Positions 8,386-17,048 of a stretch of 37,708 nucleotides of DNA are shown piece by piece. Every line of letters starts with the position of its first letter. The first letter of the stretch is position 1. The notes beneath the pieces were generated by a model, which was given only the letters and a program-made list of their open reading frames with translations, did not search any database and was not told the origin of the DNA. Origin of the DNA: Thermohalobaculum sp038528605 (lineage in GTDB: Bacteria > Pseudomonadota > Alphaproteobacteria > Rhodobacterales > Rhodobacteraceae); contig JBCBEP010000020.1 of NCBI GenBank assembly GCA_038528605.1, positions 1 to 37,708 on the forward strand, read 5' to 3'. The position numbers were made by a program, and so were the translations under genes.

Positions 8386-9789
8386 ATGACCGGCGGCACC
8401 GCGCGCGACCTCCAGGGAACGCTCGAGCGCGCCATTGCCACGCTCGACCGTCTGGCACCAGGCGGCACCCTCGGCCTCGCCGTCTCGGGTGGCAGCGACA
8501 GCCTCGCCCTCTTGCATCTTGCCGCCCGCTGGGGTGCCGAGCGGGGCCGGCCCCTCGCGGTGGCCACCATCGATCATGGGTTGCGGGGGGCGGCGGGGGC
8601 GGAGGCGGCGGCCGTCGCCCGGCAGGCGCAGCGCCTCGGCTTGCCGCATGGCGTGCTGGGCGGCGACGCCGCGGGCCGGGGAAACCTTCAGGGCCGGGCG
8701 CGGGAGGCGCGGTACAGCGCCCTCGCGGCCTGGGCCGAGGACGCGGGGCTCGGCGCCGTGGCGACGGCCCATACGGAGGATGACCAGGCCGAAACCGTGC
8801 TGATGCGCCTCGCCCGCGGGGCGGGGGTTGATGGCCTCGCCGGGATCGCGGAGACCCGCCATCGGCAGGGGCCGCCGCCGCTCACCGTAATCCGCCCGCT
8901 CCTCGGCCACAGCCGCGCCGAGCTTCGCGGCTGGCTGGCGGCCGAAGGGCTGGGCTGGATCGAGGATCCGACGAATGCCGACCCGGCCTTCGACCGCACC
9001 CGGGCGCGCTCGGCCCTCTCCGCGCTGGCGCCCCTCGGCATCACCGCGCCCACGCTCGCCGCCACGGCTGGGCGGATGCGGGCCTCTCTGCCGGTTCTAG
9101 ACGCCGCGGCGGCGCAGCTGGCGGCGGGCAACCTTGCCCTTGGCATCGCCGGCGAGATCGAGATTGCGTGTGCGGCGCTCACCGGCGGGGAGCGCGAGAC
9201 GGCGATGCGTCTGCTGGCCCGGGCCGTTCAGGCGCTGACGGGTTCCGGGTATCCGCCGCGCCGTGAGGCGCTGGAGCGTGCGCTTGCCTTCGCGCGGGCG
9301 GCGGCCGAGGCACCCGTCCCCGATGCTCCCTTCGCGGATGGCGTTCTTCTTGCGGCGGCCTCACGGTCCTCGCCCCAGCTCGGGCGGCCGGTCATCGCGC
9401 TCTGCCGCGAGCCGGGGGCCTGCGCCCCGCCGCTCCCGCTCACCGAGAACGGGACTCTCGAAGAAGGCCGGCTGCAGCTTTGGGACGGGCGGCTGGGGCT
9501 CGGCTCGGGACAGGCGCACCTGACGCTCACCCCGCTCGGAGAGACCCGGCTTACCGCCATCAAGCGACATGGCGCTCTCCACCTTCATGGGCGCAACATC
9601 TACGACGCCTTCATGGCCGCACCGCGCGCGGCACGCCTTTCCGCCCCCGCCGCCATCCACGCCGACGGGACGCTGGAGGCCTTGTTTCTGCGCGACGGCT
9701 GGGCTGCGCCGGAGCCCCTCAACCCCACACCCGGCGTGTTCGACAACGCCGTCGCCCGCCGGTTGGACGCAGCGTTTGTGGGTGTGTAG
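8386..9789 (+). CDS. tilS: TilS, tRNA(Ile)-lysidine synthetase
   Basis: TilS uses ATP and lysine to convert C34 of the CAU-anticodon tRNA-Ile to lysidine, so that it decodes AUA and is charged with Ile. The N-terminal PP-loop ATPase motif SGGSDSLALLHL is clear at about residues 31-42, followed by the catalytic domain with ATAHTEDDQAETVLMRLARG and IRPLL. The C-terminal 250 residues are much less conserved, as in other alphaproteobacteria. Length is 467 residues. It lies between ybgF and ftsH, an order common in this group. The ATG has no strong ribosome site, so a slightly different start is possible. Confidence 0.93.
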   Translation: MTGGTARDLQGTLERAIATLDRLAPGGTLGLAVSGGSDSLALLHLAARWGAERGRPLAVATIDHGLRGAAGAEAAAVARQAQRLGLPHGVLGGDAAGRGNLQGRAREARYSALAAWAEDAGLGAVATAHTEDDQAETVLMRLARGAGVDGLAGIAETRHRQGPPPLTVIRPLLGHSRAELRGWLAAEGLGWIEDPTNADPAFDRTRARSALSALAPLGITAPTLAATAGRMRASLPVLDAAAAQLAAGNLALGIAGEIEIACAALTGGERETAMRLLARAVQALTGSGYPPRREALERALAFARAAAEAPVPDAPFADGVLLAAASRSSPQLGRPVIALCREPGACAPPLPLTENGTLEEGRLQLWDGRLGLGSGQAHLTLTPLGETRLTAIKRHGALHLHGRNIYDAFMAAPRAARLSAPAAIHADGTLEALFLRDGWAAPEPLNPTPGVFDNAVARRLDAAFVGV

Positions 9790-9886
9790 GTTTGTCGCTT
9801 ACGCAAAAGGGGGCTTACCCCGGGCCGTGCGCGGCCTACATTCAGTAGCTGAGTGGCGCGGGAACCGCGCGCGATATCCGACATTC

Positions 9887-9893
9887 GGGGGGA
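9887..9893 (+). promoter_or_regulatory. Ribosome binding site that decides the ftsH TTG start
   Basis: GGGGGGA ends 7 bases before the TTG at 9901. The in-frame GTG at 9853 has no ribosome site and would add 16 residues not expected before the first membrane helix of FtsH. Confidence 0.65.
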
Positions 9894-9900
9894 CGTCCCT

Positions 9901-11826
9901 TTGGGCAACGCGAAGAACCTGGCTTTCTGGGCCATCCTGATCCTGCTTCTCGTCACGCTTTTCAGCGTGTTCCAGGACGGCTCGAGCAACGGCGGCGGCC
10001 GTGAGATTTCGTATTCCGAGTTCATCGACCGGGTCGAAGCCGGCGAGATCAGCGAAGCGACCATCGATGGCGAAACCGTCGTGGCGCAAACCACGGGGCG
10101 CGAGCGCGTGATCACCGTGCAGCCGCGCGATGCCGATACGGTCGAGGTCCTGCGCACCAACAACGTCAACATCAATGTCGAGCCGCAGGAGCGTGGCGGG
10201 CTCCTGAGCACGCTGGGCTTCTGGCTGCCGATGCTCATCATCTTCGGCATCTGGATCTTCTTTCTCAATCGCATGCAGGGTGGCGGACGCGGCGCGATGG
10301 GCTTCGGCAAGTCGCGCGCGAAGCTGCTTACGGAGCGGACGGGCCGCGTGACCTTCGAGGACGTGGCGGGGATCGACGAGGCGAAGGAGGAGCTCGAGGA
10401 GATCGTGGAGTTCCTGCGCGACCCGCAGAAGTACTCCCGCCTCGGCGGCAAGATCCCCAAGGGCGCGCTGCTGGTGGGTCCGCCGGGTACCGGTAAGACG
10501 CTGCTGGCCCGCGCCATTGCGGGCGAGGCTGGCGTGCCGTTCTTCACCATCTCGGGTTCGGATTTCGTGGAGATGTTCGTCGGTGTCGGCGCCAGCCGTG
10601 TGCGCGACATGTTCGAGCAGGCGAAGAAGAACGCGCCCTGCATCGTGTTCATCGACGAGATCGACGCCGTCGGCCGTTCGCGCGGCGTGGGCTATGGCGG
10701 CGGCAACGACGAGCGTGAGCAGACGCTGAACCAGCTCTTGGTCGAGATGGACGGGTTCGAGGCGAACGAGGGCGTGATCCTGCTTGCCGCCACGAACCGT
10801 CCCGACGTGCTCGACCCAGCGCTTCTGCGCCCCGGCCGCTTCGACCGTCAGGTGACCGTGCCGAACCCGGATGTGGGCGGGCGCGAGAAGATCCTGCAGG
10901 TGCATGCCCGCAAGGTGCCGCTGGCGCCGAACGTGGACCTTCGCGTGATCGCGCGTGGTACGCCGGGCTTCTCGGGCGCCGACCTCGCCAATCTCGTCAA
11001 CGAAGCCGCGCTGATGGCCGCGCGGGCCGACAAGCGGCTCGTGACGATGGAGGACTTCGAGAAGGCGAAGGACAAGGTGATGATGGGGGCCGAGCGGCGC
11101 TCGCTCATCATGACCGAGGACGAGAAGGCGCTCACGGCGTATCACGAGGCGGGCCACGCCGTGGTCGGTCTCCACGTGCCCCAGCACGACCCGATCCACA
11201 AGGCGACGATCATCCCGCGCGGCCGGGCGCTCGGCCTCGTGCTCAGCCTGCCCGAGCGGGACTATCTGAGCGTGACGCGCACGAAATACACCTCCAAGAT
11301 CGCCATGGCGATGGGCGGCAAGGTGGCCGAGGAGCTGAAGTTCGGGGAGGAGAACGTCACCTCCGGTGCATCCTCCGACATTCAGCAGGTCAGCCGCATC
11401 GCACGAGCCATGGTCACGCAGTTCGGCATGTCGGAGAAGCTCGGCAATGTGGACTATGCGGACCAGCGCGAGAGCTTCCTCGGCGCCTATGGCGGTGGTC
11501 AGGCGGTGTCCTCCGACACGCAGCACATGATCGAGGAAGAGGTAAAGCGGCTCATCGACGACGGCTACGAGACCGCCAAGCGCATCCTCACCGAACACAA
11601 CGACGAGTTCGAGAACCTCGCGCAGGGCCTGCTGGAGTATGAGACGCTCACGGGCGACGAGATCCAGAAGGTGATGCGCGGCGAGAAGCTCGACCGGTCG
11701 GACGATGGCGGTACCCCGCCGCCGACGAACCCTGAGCGTGGCCGTTCTGCCGTGCCGAAAGCCGGTAAAGGCAGATCGAAGGGCGACGATATCTCCGACG
11801 GCGGGCCCGACCCTCTCCCGTCCTGA
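9901..11826 (+). CDS. ftsH: FtsH, membrane-anchored ATP-dependent zinc protease
   Basis: FtsH is a hexameric AAA+ metalloprotease that degrades misfolded membrane proteins and short-lived regulators. Starting at TTG 9901 it has 641 residues, close to the E. coli length. Two membrane segments (about 5-22 and 103-122) flank a periplasmic domain. The AAA domain has Walker A GPPGTGKT at 193-200, Walker B CIVFIDEIDA and the arginine-finger region LRPGRFDR. The zinc site HEAGH is at 415-419. The sequence from GNAKNLAFW matches typical FtsH starts. The C-terminal tail is Pro/Gly/Lys-rich and disordered. The gene is closed by a strong terminator. Confidence 0.95.
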   Translation: MGNAKNLAFWAILILLLVTLFSVFQDGSSNGGGREISYSEFIDRVEAGEISEATIDGETVVAQTTGRERVITVQPRDADTVEVLRTNNVNINVEPQERGGLLSTLGFWLPMLIIFGIWIFFLNRMQGGGRGAMGFGKSRAKLLTERTGRVTFEDVAGIDEAKEELEEIVEFLRDPQKYSRLGGKIPKGALLVGPPGTGKTLLARAIAGEAGVPFFTISGSDFVEMFVGVGASRVRDMFEQAKKNAPCIVFIDEIDAVGRSRGVGYGGGNDEREQTLNQLLVEMDGFEANEGVILLAATNRPDVLDPALLRPGRFDRQVTVPNPDVGGREKILQVHARKVPLAPNVDLRVIARGTPGFSGADLANLVNEAALMAARADKRLVTMEDFEKAKDKVMMGAERRSLIMTEDEKALTAYHEAGHAVVGLHVPQHDPIHKATIIPRGRALGLVLSLPERDYLSVTRTKYTSKIAMAMGGKVAEELKFGEENVTSGASSDIQQVSRIARAMVTQFGMSEKLGNVDYADQRESFLGAYGGGQAVSSDTQHMIEEEVKRLIDDGYETAKRILTEHNDEFENLAQGLLEYETLTGDEIQKVMRGEKLDRSDDGGTPPPTNPERGRSAVPKAGKGRSKGDDISDGGPDPLPS

Positions 11827-11841
11827 TGCGCAACTAAACCC

Positions 11842-11870
11842 AAAAGAGCCGGCATCTGCCGGCTCTTTTT
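11842..11870 (+). terminator. Rho-independent terminator after ftsH
   Basis: Symmetric hairpin: GAGCCGGC (11846-11853), loop ATCT, GCCGGCTC (11858-11865), followed by TTTTT and preceded by AAAA. It starts about 15 bases after the ftsH stop. Confidence 0.92.
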
Positions 11871-11930
11871 GATATCTAATTTCCTTCCAGATGGCGGAAT
11901 GCCCTTATTGGGCCTCATTTTTCCCTGAGT

Positions 11931-11945
11931 TGAACAGCGTGTTCA
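11931..11945. promoter_or_regulatory. Palindrome TGAACA-GCG-TGTTCA, candidate operator
   Basis: Perfect 6-bp arms around a 3-base centre, about 80 bases upstream of the TRAP binding-protein start and in an otherwise AT-richer leader. The size and symmetry fit a homodimeric repressor site. It is not an alphaproteobacterial LexA box, because the GTTC repeats here are 8 rather than 7 bases apart. No regulator gene is adjacent. Confidence 0.35.
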
Positions 11946-12023
11946 GCGTATGGTTCCAGTTGTAACGACGCGTGGCGGGGGATGCCGCGTCTCGTTCCAG
12001 GTATCCAGAATGAGGGGATCTTA

Positions 12024-13115
12024 ATGACCAGCAGCACGACATCGCGCCGCGCCTTCATCGGCGCAGCAGGCGCAACAGCGCTCGCCGCACCCGCCATCGC
12101 CACCGCGCAGGGCCAGACCAAGACCTGGCGCGTTCAGTGTGCCTGGGCCAGCGGTGCCGGCCTCGACGCCTTCAATGCCTGGGCCGGCAGCATGATCGAG
12201 CGCACGGGCGGCGAACTCGCCTTCGAGGGCCGCAAGTCGGGCGGCTATGTGGGCGATTTCGACGTCTACGATGCAATGCAGGCCGGCACGATCGAGGCGG
12301 CCAACGTCTTCACCATCTACTCGCAGCGCATGTCGCCCGCCGGGGCGTTCCTGTCGTCATACCCGCTCGCCATGCGCGCACCCCATGAGTGGGACACGTT
12401 CTACTACGGCCTCGGCGGCCTCGATATCGCGCGCGAGATCTACGCGCGGAACAACCTCTACTTCGTGGGCCCGATCCACCACGGCCCGAACATCATCCAT
12501 GCGAAGAAGCCCATCCAGTACATCGACGATTTCCGCGGCCTGCGCATGCGCACGCCCGGCGGCATGGTCGCGGCCCTCTTCAACGAGCTTGGCGCCGAGA
12601 CGGTGACGCTGCCGGGCTCCGAGATCATGGGCGCCTTCCAGCGCGGTGAGATCGATGCGGCGGACTTCGTGGGCCCGGCCGCCAACTACGCCTACGGCTT
12701 CTCGCAGGAGACGCAGTACATCTCCATGGGCCCCGCGGGCTTCATGTCGGTCTACCAGCCCGTCGACCTCATGGACCTGACCGTAAGCCTCGACGCCTGG
12801 AACGCGCTCAGCCCGCAGATGCAGCGCGTGGTGGAGGCGGAGGTGCACGCCTATTCCGACATCCACCACGCCGCGATCCAGGCTGCCGATCAGGCCGCGT
12901 GGAAGCAGTTCGAGGCGGACGGCACGAAGGTCACGCGCATCACCGACAGCGAAGTGGACCTCATGACCAAGATCATGGGCCCGATCTGGATCGACTACGC
13001 GACCCGCGACCCGGATGCGACGCGTGTCTTCAAGATCCAGCTCGACTACATGACCTCGGGCTCGCTCGGCTATGTCGAGCGCGTGATGTACGACTTCTTC
13101 GTCGGCCAGCTCTGA
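12024..13115 (+). CDS. TRAP transporter solute-binding protein (DctP family), Tat-exported
   Basis: Predicted periplasmic receptor of a tripartite ATP-independent transporter, 363 residues. The N-terminus carries a twin-arginine signal (SRRAFI at residues 7-12, then a hydrophobic stretch ending APAIATAQG). The mature part starts with TKTWRVQCAWASG and contains the DctP-type core LRMRTPGGMVAALFNELGAETVTLPGSEIMGAFQRGEIDA region near residues 175-215. It resembles the 2-oxoacid/mannitol-type TRAP receptors in general layout; the substrate cannot be read from sequence. ATG 12024 follows GAGGGG at good spacing, so the upstream in-frame ATG at 11982 is not used. No DctQ or DctM genes lie in the window, making this an orphan receptor here. 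A terminator follows it. Confidence 0.9.
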   Translation: MTSSTTSRRAFIGAAGATALAAPAIATAQGQTKTWRVQCAWASGAGLDAFNAWAGSMIERTGGELAFEGRKSGGYVGDFDVYDAMQAGTIEAANVFTIYSQRMSPAGAFLSSYPLAMRAPHEWDTFYYGLGGLDIAREIYARNNLYFVGPIHHGPNIIHAKKPIQYIDDFRGLRMRTPGGMVAALFNELGAETVTLPGSEIMGAFQRGEIDAADFVGPAANYAYGFSQETQYISMGPAGFMSVYQPVDLMDLTVSLDAWNALSPQMQRVVEAEVHAYSDIHHAAIQAADQAAWKQFEADGTKVTRITDSEVDLMTKIMGPIWIDYATRDPDATRVFKIQLDYMTSGSLGYVERVMYDFFVGQL

Positions 13116-13138
13116 CGCGCGCCAACGGTCGAGAGCTT

Positions 13139-13168
13139 GAAGGCCCCGTGCGCTGCGCGGGGCCTTTT
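13139..13168 (+). terminator. Rho-independent terminator after the TRAP receptor
   Basis: GAAGGCCCCG and CGGGGCCTTTT form a stem of about 10 bp with a small GC inner stem, followed by T-rich sequence. The AAGG/CCTT symmetry means it could also serve the convergent lipoprotein gene, which ends 8 bases beyond. Confidence 0.85.
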
Positions 13169-13175
13169 GCGTTGC

Positions 13176-13358
13176 TCAGTTGATGAGATCGTCGAGCGCC
13201 TGACCCGCCTTCGTGTTCTCCAGCGGGTCGAACTTCCCGTCCGTCTCCTCGATCTCCGTGGCGGCGACCCCGCCGGCGGTGCCGAACAGCACCGCGGCAC
13301 AGCCCGAGAGCATCATCGGGGCCGCAAGCAGCAGGGCAAGGCGTAGAAAGCGCTTCAT
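13176..13358 (-). CDS. Small putative lipoprotein, 60 residues
   Basis: A short outer- or inner-membrane lipoprotein candidate. The signal peptide MKRFLRLALLLAAPMMLSGC places the acylated Cys at residue 20. The mature 41 residues have a Gly-rich start (LFGTAGGVAA) and an acidic tail ending ALDDLIN. I recognise no family. GGAGA lies 8 bases upstream of the ATG at 13358. The TauE/SafE permease gene ends 35 bases upstream on the same strand, so the two may be co-transcribed. Coding is supported by the coherent lipobox and ribosome site. Confidence 0.75.
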   Translation of the reverse strand: MKRFLRLALLLAAPMMLSGCAAVLFGTAGGVAATEIEETDGKFDPLENTKAGQALDDLIN

Positions 13359-13393
13359 GGCGCAGTCTCCGGTCAGCGGCCGAACGCGAGGCC

Positions 13394-14158
13394 TCAGGAT
13401 GTCAACGCGCGCTGGATCATGGCGGCGCCGAGCAGGCAGAGCAAGAGGAGCACGCCCTTCCGGAACGCGTCCACCGAGAGGCGCCGCCCCAGAAGGTCTC
13501 CCAACCAGAAGCCGGCGAAGGAGGCCGGCAGGGCCGCGGCCGAGAGCCAGAGATGGCTGCGCTCGAACACCCCGGCAATGGTGAGCGAGAGGGCCAGCAC
13601 GGCGCCGACCGTCGCCATCAGCAGCCCGAGCGTCGCCATGAAGAGCGGCCGCTCGAGCCGGCTGGCGGCGAAATGCATCACGAAGATCGGCCCGGGCGAG
13701 GAGGTCAGCGCGCCCACGAACCCGCCGGCGACGCCCGCGCCGATGCTGCGCCCGAGCCCGGGCATGCGCGGCGCGGCGCCCGCCGCCGTGCGCGGCAGGC
13801 CGAAAAGCTGCAGCACCGCGAAGCCGATGATGAACGCCCCGAGCAGCCCCACGAGCACGCTCCGCGGCATCTGCGTGGCGAAGGCGGTGCCGAGTGGCGT
13901 CGCCACGGCTACCCCCAGCAGCATCGGCCCCGCGAGCCGCGCGGCGCGCCGCCACGCCCCGGCCTGCCAGAACTGCAGCGCGTTCACGGCGACCAGCACG
14001 ATCGCGTTCACGGCCAGCGCCGCCTCGACCGGCAGGAAGAACGGCAGAACGGCGATGGTGACAAGCGGCAGCCCGAAGCCCAGCGCGCCCTTCACCACCC
14101 CACCGGCAAGGAAGATTGCGACCATGGCGGCAATGAGGGCGGGATCGAGTGAGGCCAT
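13394..14158 (-). CDS. TauE/SafE-family membrane permease
   Basis: A 254-residue, very hydrophobic inner-membrane protein with about eight predicted helices in the two-times-four arrangement of the TauE/SafE (DUF81) family. Members export sulfite, sulfoacetate or related organosulfur anions, and others are of unknown substrate. The family hallmark GGVVKGALGFGLPLV is at about residues 19-33, and a second related motif GGFVGALTSSPGPIFVM near 145-161 marks the internal duplication. No sulfur-metabolism gene is nearby, so the substrate is open. ATG 14158 gives a proper N-terminal first helix. Confidence 0.9.
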   Translation of the reverse strand: MASLDPALIAAMVAIFLAGGVVKGALGFGLPLVTIAVLPFFLPVEAALAVNAIVLVAVNALQFWQAGAWRRAARLAGPMLLGVAVATPLGTAFATQMPRSVLVGLLGAFIIGFAVLQLFGLPRTAAGAAPRMPGLGRSIGAGVAGGFVGALTSSPGPIFVMHFAASRLERPLFMATLGLLMATVGAVLALSLTIAGVFERSHLWLSAAALPASFAGFWLGDLLGRRLSVDAFRKGVLLLLCLLGAAMIQRALTS

Positions 14159-14209
14159 GCCCCTGACTAGCGCCGCCGCACGCCCCGCGCTAGCCGCCAG
14201 CCCTCGCGC

Positions 14210-14806
14210 TTACACCCGCCGGCGGAGCGCCAGAAGCCCGAGCGCGCCGAGCAGCAGCATCGCCGGTGCGGGCAGCGGGATCACCGCCTGATCCGTGACA
14301 ATCAGCGTGACGTCCAGCACTGCATCCTCAAACCCGAAATCATTGCTCGTGAATGTGCCGAGCATGAAGTTACCGAAGTCGACCGGGATCACGGTCGTAC
14401 CGCTCCAGGCGATGAGGTCGCCCGCTGTGACAGGCGCAGTCGCTACGCCGGCAATGCTCACGCCGAAGTCGTCCAGTCCGTTACCGTCGTTATCGAGATA
14501 GATCCCGTCGATGTCGAAGGGGTCGCCGTTCACGGTGACCACAGCGCTGGACGACGTCGCCGAGACAACAACATTGCTTTGCGCCGACGAGACGTAGTCA
14601 CCGAAATCGAACCATGCCCCATCATCGTTATTATTCACGCTGGGATTGAAGAAGTTATCTCCGGACGTGACGATTGCGCTGCCGCTGAAGCTGAATGTCG
14701 TCGTGCCGTCGCCCGGGGTGCCCGTAGCGACCGCTGTCAGTGCCTGTGCGCCATTCACGCCGACCAGCATCATCGCGCCGGCCAGCAAGCCAGTCCAAAT
14801 CCACAT
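14210..14806 (-). CDS. VPLPA-CTERM sorting-domain surface protein
   Basis: A 198-residue secreted protein. The N-terminal signal peptide ends near VNGAQA (about residue 22). The body is Thr/Ser/Asp/Gly-rich with an NNNDDGAWFDFGDYV stretch and an Asp/Asn-rich DNDGNGLDDFG, suggesting a beta-rich, possibly Ca-binding domain. The end is a tripartite sorting signal: IPLPAPAM, a hydrophobic helix LLLGALGLLAL, then RRRV. This is the VPLPA-CTERM type, processed by the exosortase XrtD in other bacteria and linked to exopolysaccharide-associated export. ATG 14806 with GGGGGT upstream is preferred over the GTG at 14818. Codon use and AT content are slightly different from neighbours, suggesting a faster-evolving or acquired gene. 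Confidence 0.85.
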   Translation of the reverse strand: MWIWTGLLAGAMMLVGVNGAQALTAVATGTPGDGTTTFSFSGSAIVTSGDNFFNPSVNNNDDGAWFDFGDYVSSAQSNVVVSATSSSAVVTVNGDPFDIDGIYLDNDGNGLDDFGVSIAGVATAPVTAGDLIAWSGTTVIPVDFGNFMLGTFTSNDFGFEDAVLDVTLIVTDQAVIPLPAPAMLLLGALGLLALRRRV

Positions 14807-14932
14807 GATGACCCCCACATCAACCGGCGCAGTACGGCCGGTTGATAGCTCCCCACTTACTCTTCGCTAACCATCTGTTGTTTGCGCCAAGGGGTCAACA
14901 GGAATGGTCTCCGGCCCGCTGCATGGGCTCGG

Positions 14933-16324
14933 TCAGAAGTGTATTGCGCGGCCGTAAGCGTCGAGAACGCTCTCATGCATCATCTCGGAGAGGGTGGGGT
15001 GCGGGAAGACCGTGTTCATCAGATCCTCCTCGGTGGTCTCGAGCGCCTTGCCCACCGTGTAGCCCTGGATCAGCTCCGTCACCTCCGCGCCGATCATATG
15101 CGCACCCAGCAGCTCGCCCGTCTTCTCGTCGAACACCGTCTTGATCATGCCCTCGGGCTCGCCGAGCGCGATGGCCTTGCCGTTGCCGATGAACGGGAAG
15201 CGGCCAACCTTCACCTTGTGGCCCGCCTCCTTCGCGGCGGCTTCGGTCAGGCCCACGCTCGCGATCTGCGGGTGGCAGTAGGTGCAGCCGGGGATGGAGG
15301 TCGGCTCCACCGGGTGCACGTCGTTCTTGCCCGCGATCATCTCGGCCACCGCCACGCCTTCGTGGGACGCCTTGTGGGCGAGCCAGGGTGCGCCCGCGAT
15401 ATCGCCGATCGCCCAGATCCCTTCGACGCCCGTGCGGCTGTACTTGTCGGTCTTGATGTGGGTCTTCTCGACCTGCACGCCGAGCGCCTCGAGCCCGAGG
15501 CCTTCCGTGTTGCCCACGATGCCGACGGCGGAGATCACCGTGTCGAACTCCTGCTTCTCGATCTTGCCGCCTTTCTCGAGATGCGCGGTGACCTTGCCTT
15601 TGCCGCGGTCGAGCTGCTTGACCATGGTCTTTTCCATGATCGTCATGCCCTGCTTCACGAACTGCTTCTTGGCGAAGGCGGAGATCTCGGGGTCCTCCAC
15701 CGGCAGGATGCGGTCCATGACCTCGACCACCGTCGTCTCCGCGCCGAGCGTGTTGTAGAAGCTCGCAAACTCGATGCCGATGGCGCCGGAGCCGATCACG
15801 AGCAGTTTCTTCGGCATACGCTTCGGCGTCATGGCATGGCGGTAGGTCCAGACCAGCTCGCCATCCGCCTCCAGCCCCGGCAGTTCGCGCGCCCGCGCGC
15901 CGGTGGCGATGACGATGTGGCGCGCCGTCAGCTCCTCGGTGCCCTTGTCGGTCTTGACGCTGACCTTGCCCTTCGCGGGGATGGTCGCGTCGCCCATGAT
16001 GGTCGTCACCTTGTTCTTCGTGAGCAGGTGGCCGACGCCGGAATTGAGCTGGCCCGCCACGTTCCGCGAGCGCTTCACCACGGCCGGCAGGTCGTAATCG
16101 ATGTTCCCGGCGGAGAGGCCGAATTCCTTCGCGCGGTGCATGAGGTGGAAGACCTCGGCCGAGCGCAACATCGCCTTCGTGGGAATGCAGCCCCAGTTGA
16201 GGCAGATGCCGCCGAGGTTCTCGCGCTCGATGCAGGCGGCCTTCAGGCCGAGCTGTGCTGCGCGAATGGCGGCGACATAGCCGCCCGGGCCGGCGCCGAT
16301 CACGACGACATCGTAAGTGCTCAT
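14933..16324 (-). CDS. lpdA: Dihydrolipoyl dehydrogenase (E3)
   Basis: E3 reoxidises dihydrolipoamide of the 2-oxoacid dehydrogenase complexes or glycine cleavage system, passing electrons to NAD+. The 463-residue flavoprotein shows the N-terminal FAD-binding GAGPGGYVAAIRAAQLG and the redox disulfide GGICLNWGCIPTKAM (about 35-50). The NAD-binding GSGAIGIEFASFY lies near residue 180, and the C-terminal HPTLSEMMHE contains the catalytic His-Glu dyad. ATG 16324 follows AGGAGGA at ideal spacing. No E1 or E2 gene is in the window, so which complex it serves cannot be told. Confidence 0.96.
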   Translation of the reverse strand: MSTYDVVVIGAGPGGYVAAIRAAQLGLKAACIERENLGGICLNWGCIPTKAMLRSAEVFHLMHRAKEFGLSAGNIDYDLPAVVKRSRNVAGQLNSGVGHLLTKNKVTTIMGDATIPAKGKVSVKTDKGTEELTARHIVIATGARARELPGLEADGELVWTYRHAMTPKRMPKKLLVIGSGAIGIEFASFYNTLGAETTVVEVMDRILPVEDPEISAFAKKQFVKQGMTIMEKTMVKQLDRGKGKVTAHLEKGGKIEKQEFDTVISAVGIVGNTEGLGLEALGVQVEKTHIKTDKYSRTGVEGIWAIGDIAGAPWLAHKASHEGVAVAEMIAGKNDVHPVEPTSIPGCTYCHPQIASVGLTEAAAKEAGHKVKVGRFPFIGNGKAIALGEPEGMIKTVFDEKTGELLGAHMIGAEVTELIQGYTVGKALETTEEDLMNTVFPHPTLSEMMHESVLDAYGRAIHF

Positions 16325-16427
16325 GGGGTATTCCTCCTGGGCCTTGTTGGCACTGAGGCTAAGGAAGCACGGCCCGTGTCGCAACGGCGGAGCAGCGGAA
16401 AGAGGGCAGGCGGTCGGTCGCAGGCCG

Positions 16428-17045
16428 CTAGCGCTTCACGAAGCGGGCACCCGTCGCGAGGAATGCCTCCTCCTCGGCGGTGCTTGCCCGTCCGAGCGCT
16501 TCGTTGCGCGCAGGAAAGCGCCCGAAGCGGAGGATCGTGTCGCGGTGCTCGACCGCGGATTTCAGCGAGGCGGTCTCGTGCTCGTCGAGCGGGCGCAGCA
16601 GCGCGCCTGTCTTCGGGTGGCGCTCGCCGAGCCGCGTGAGGCAGAGCCGCAGGCAGCGGTCCTGGTCCGGCAGTGTCTCCGCATGCATGAGCGGCAGGTA
16701 GAAGAGGTTCCGTGTGGCGCCCTCCACCGTCATGTCCCAGCAGAGCGCCGTCGCCCGCTTCGCCACCGCCCGGGCGCGCGGGTCCGACGCGAAGGCGTGC
16801 GGGCTGTCGCGGTAGATGTTGCGCGGGATCTGGTCGAGCAGGATGAGAAGCGCCAGCGTGCCGCGGGGGCTCACTTGCCAATGCTGCAGCCGCCCCGCCG
16901 CGGCGGCCGCGGCCATGGCCCCGCAATGCGCCTCGCAGCGAGCGTCGAGCTCGGGGTCGCTCCGGAACCAGCCTGCGGGGCCGACCTCGTGCAGCCAGAA
17001 TGCGAGCACGGCCTCGATGCCGGCGGTATCGTCACGCTCCCGCAC
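16428..17045 (-). CDS. DUF924 family protein
   Basis: A 205-residue soluble, all-helical protein of the DUF924 family, whose fold is TPR-like and whose function is unknown. Family marks are the N-terminal VLAFWLHEVGPAGWF, then LLILLDQIPRNIYRDSPHAFA near the middle and FYLPLMHAE further on. The start is a GTG at 17045, only 3 bases after the stop of the MFS gene upstream on the same strand, so the two are probably co-transcribed. The lpdA start lies about 100 bases downstream. Confidence 0.88.
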   Translation of the reverse strand: MRERDDTAGIEAVLAFWLHEVGPAGWFRSDPELDARCEAHCGAMAAAAAAGRLQHWQVSPRGTLALLILLDQIPRNIYRDSPHAFASDPRARAVAKRATALCWDMTVEGATRNLFYLPLMHAETLPDQDRCLRLCLTRLGERHPKTGALLRPLDEHETASLKSAVEHRDTILRFGRFPARNEALGRASTAEEEAFLATGARFVKR

Positions 17046-17048
17046 CGC

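Noticed and set aside
9799..11598. 599-codon minus-strand open frame opposite ftsH
   Set aside because: High GC third positions keep the antisense frame open; the product is His/Arg/Leu-rich and resembles nothing, while ftsH is certain.
11941..11956. LexA box of the alphaproteobacterial GTTC-N7-GTTC type
   Set aside because: The two GTTC repeats are separated by 8 bases, and the downstream gene is a transporter receptor.
14882..16639. 585-codon plus-strand open frame opposite lpdA
   Set aside because: Same antisense effect; lpdA motifs on the minus strand are unambiguous.
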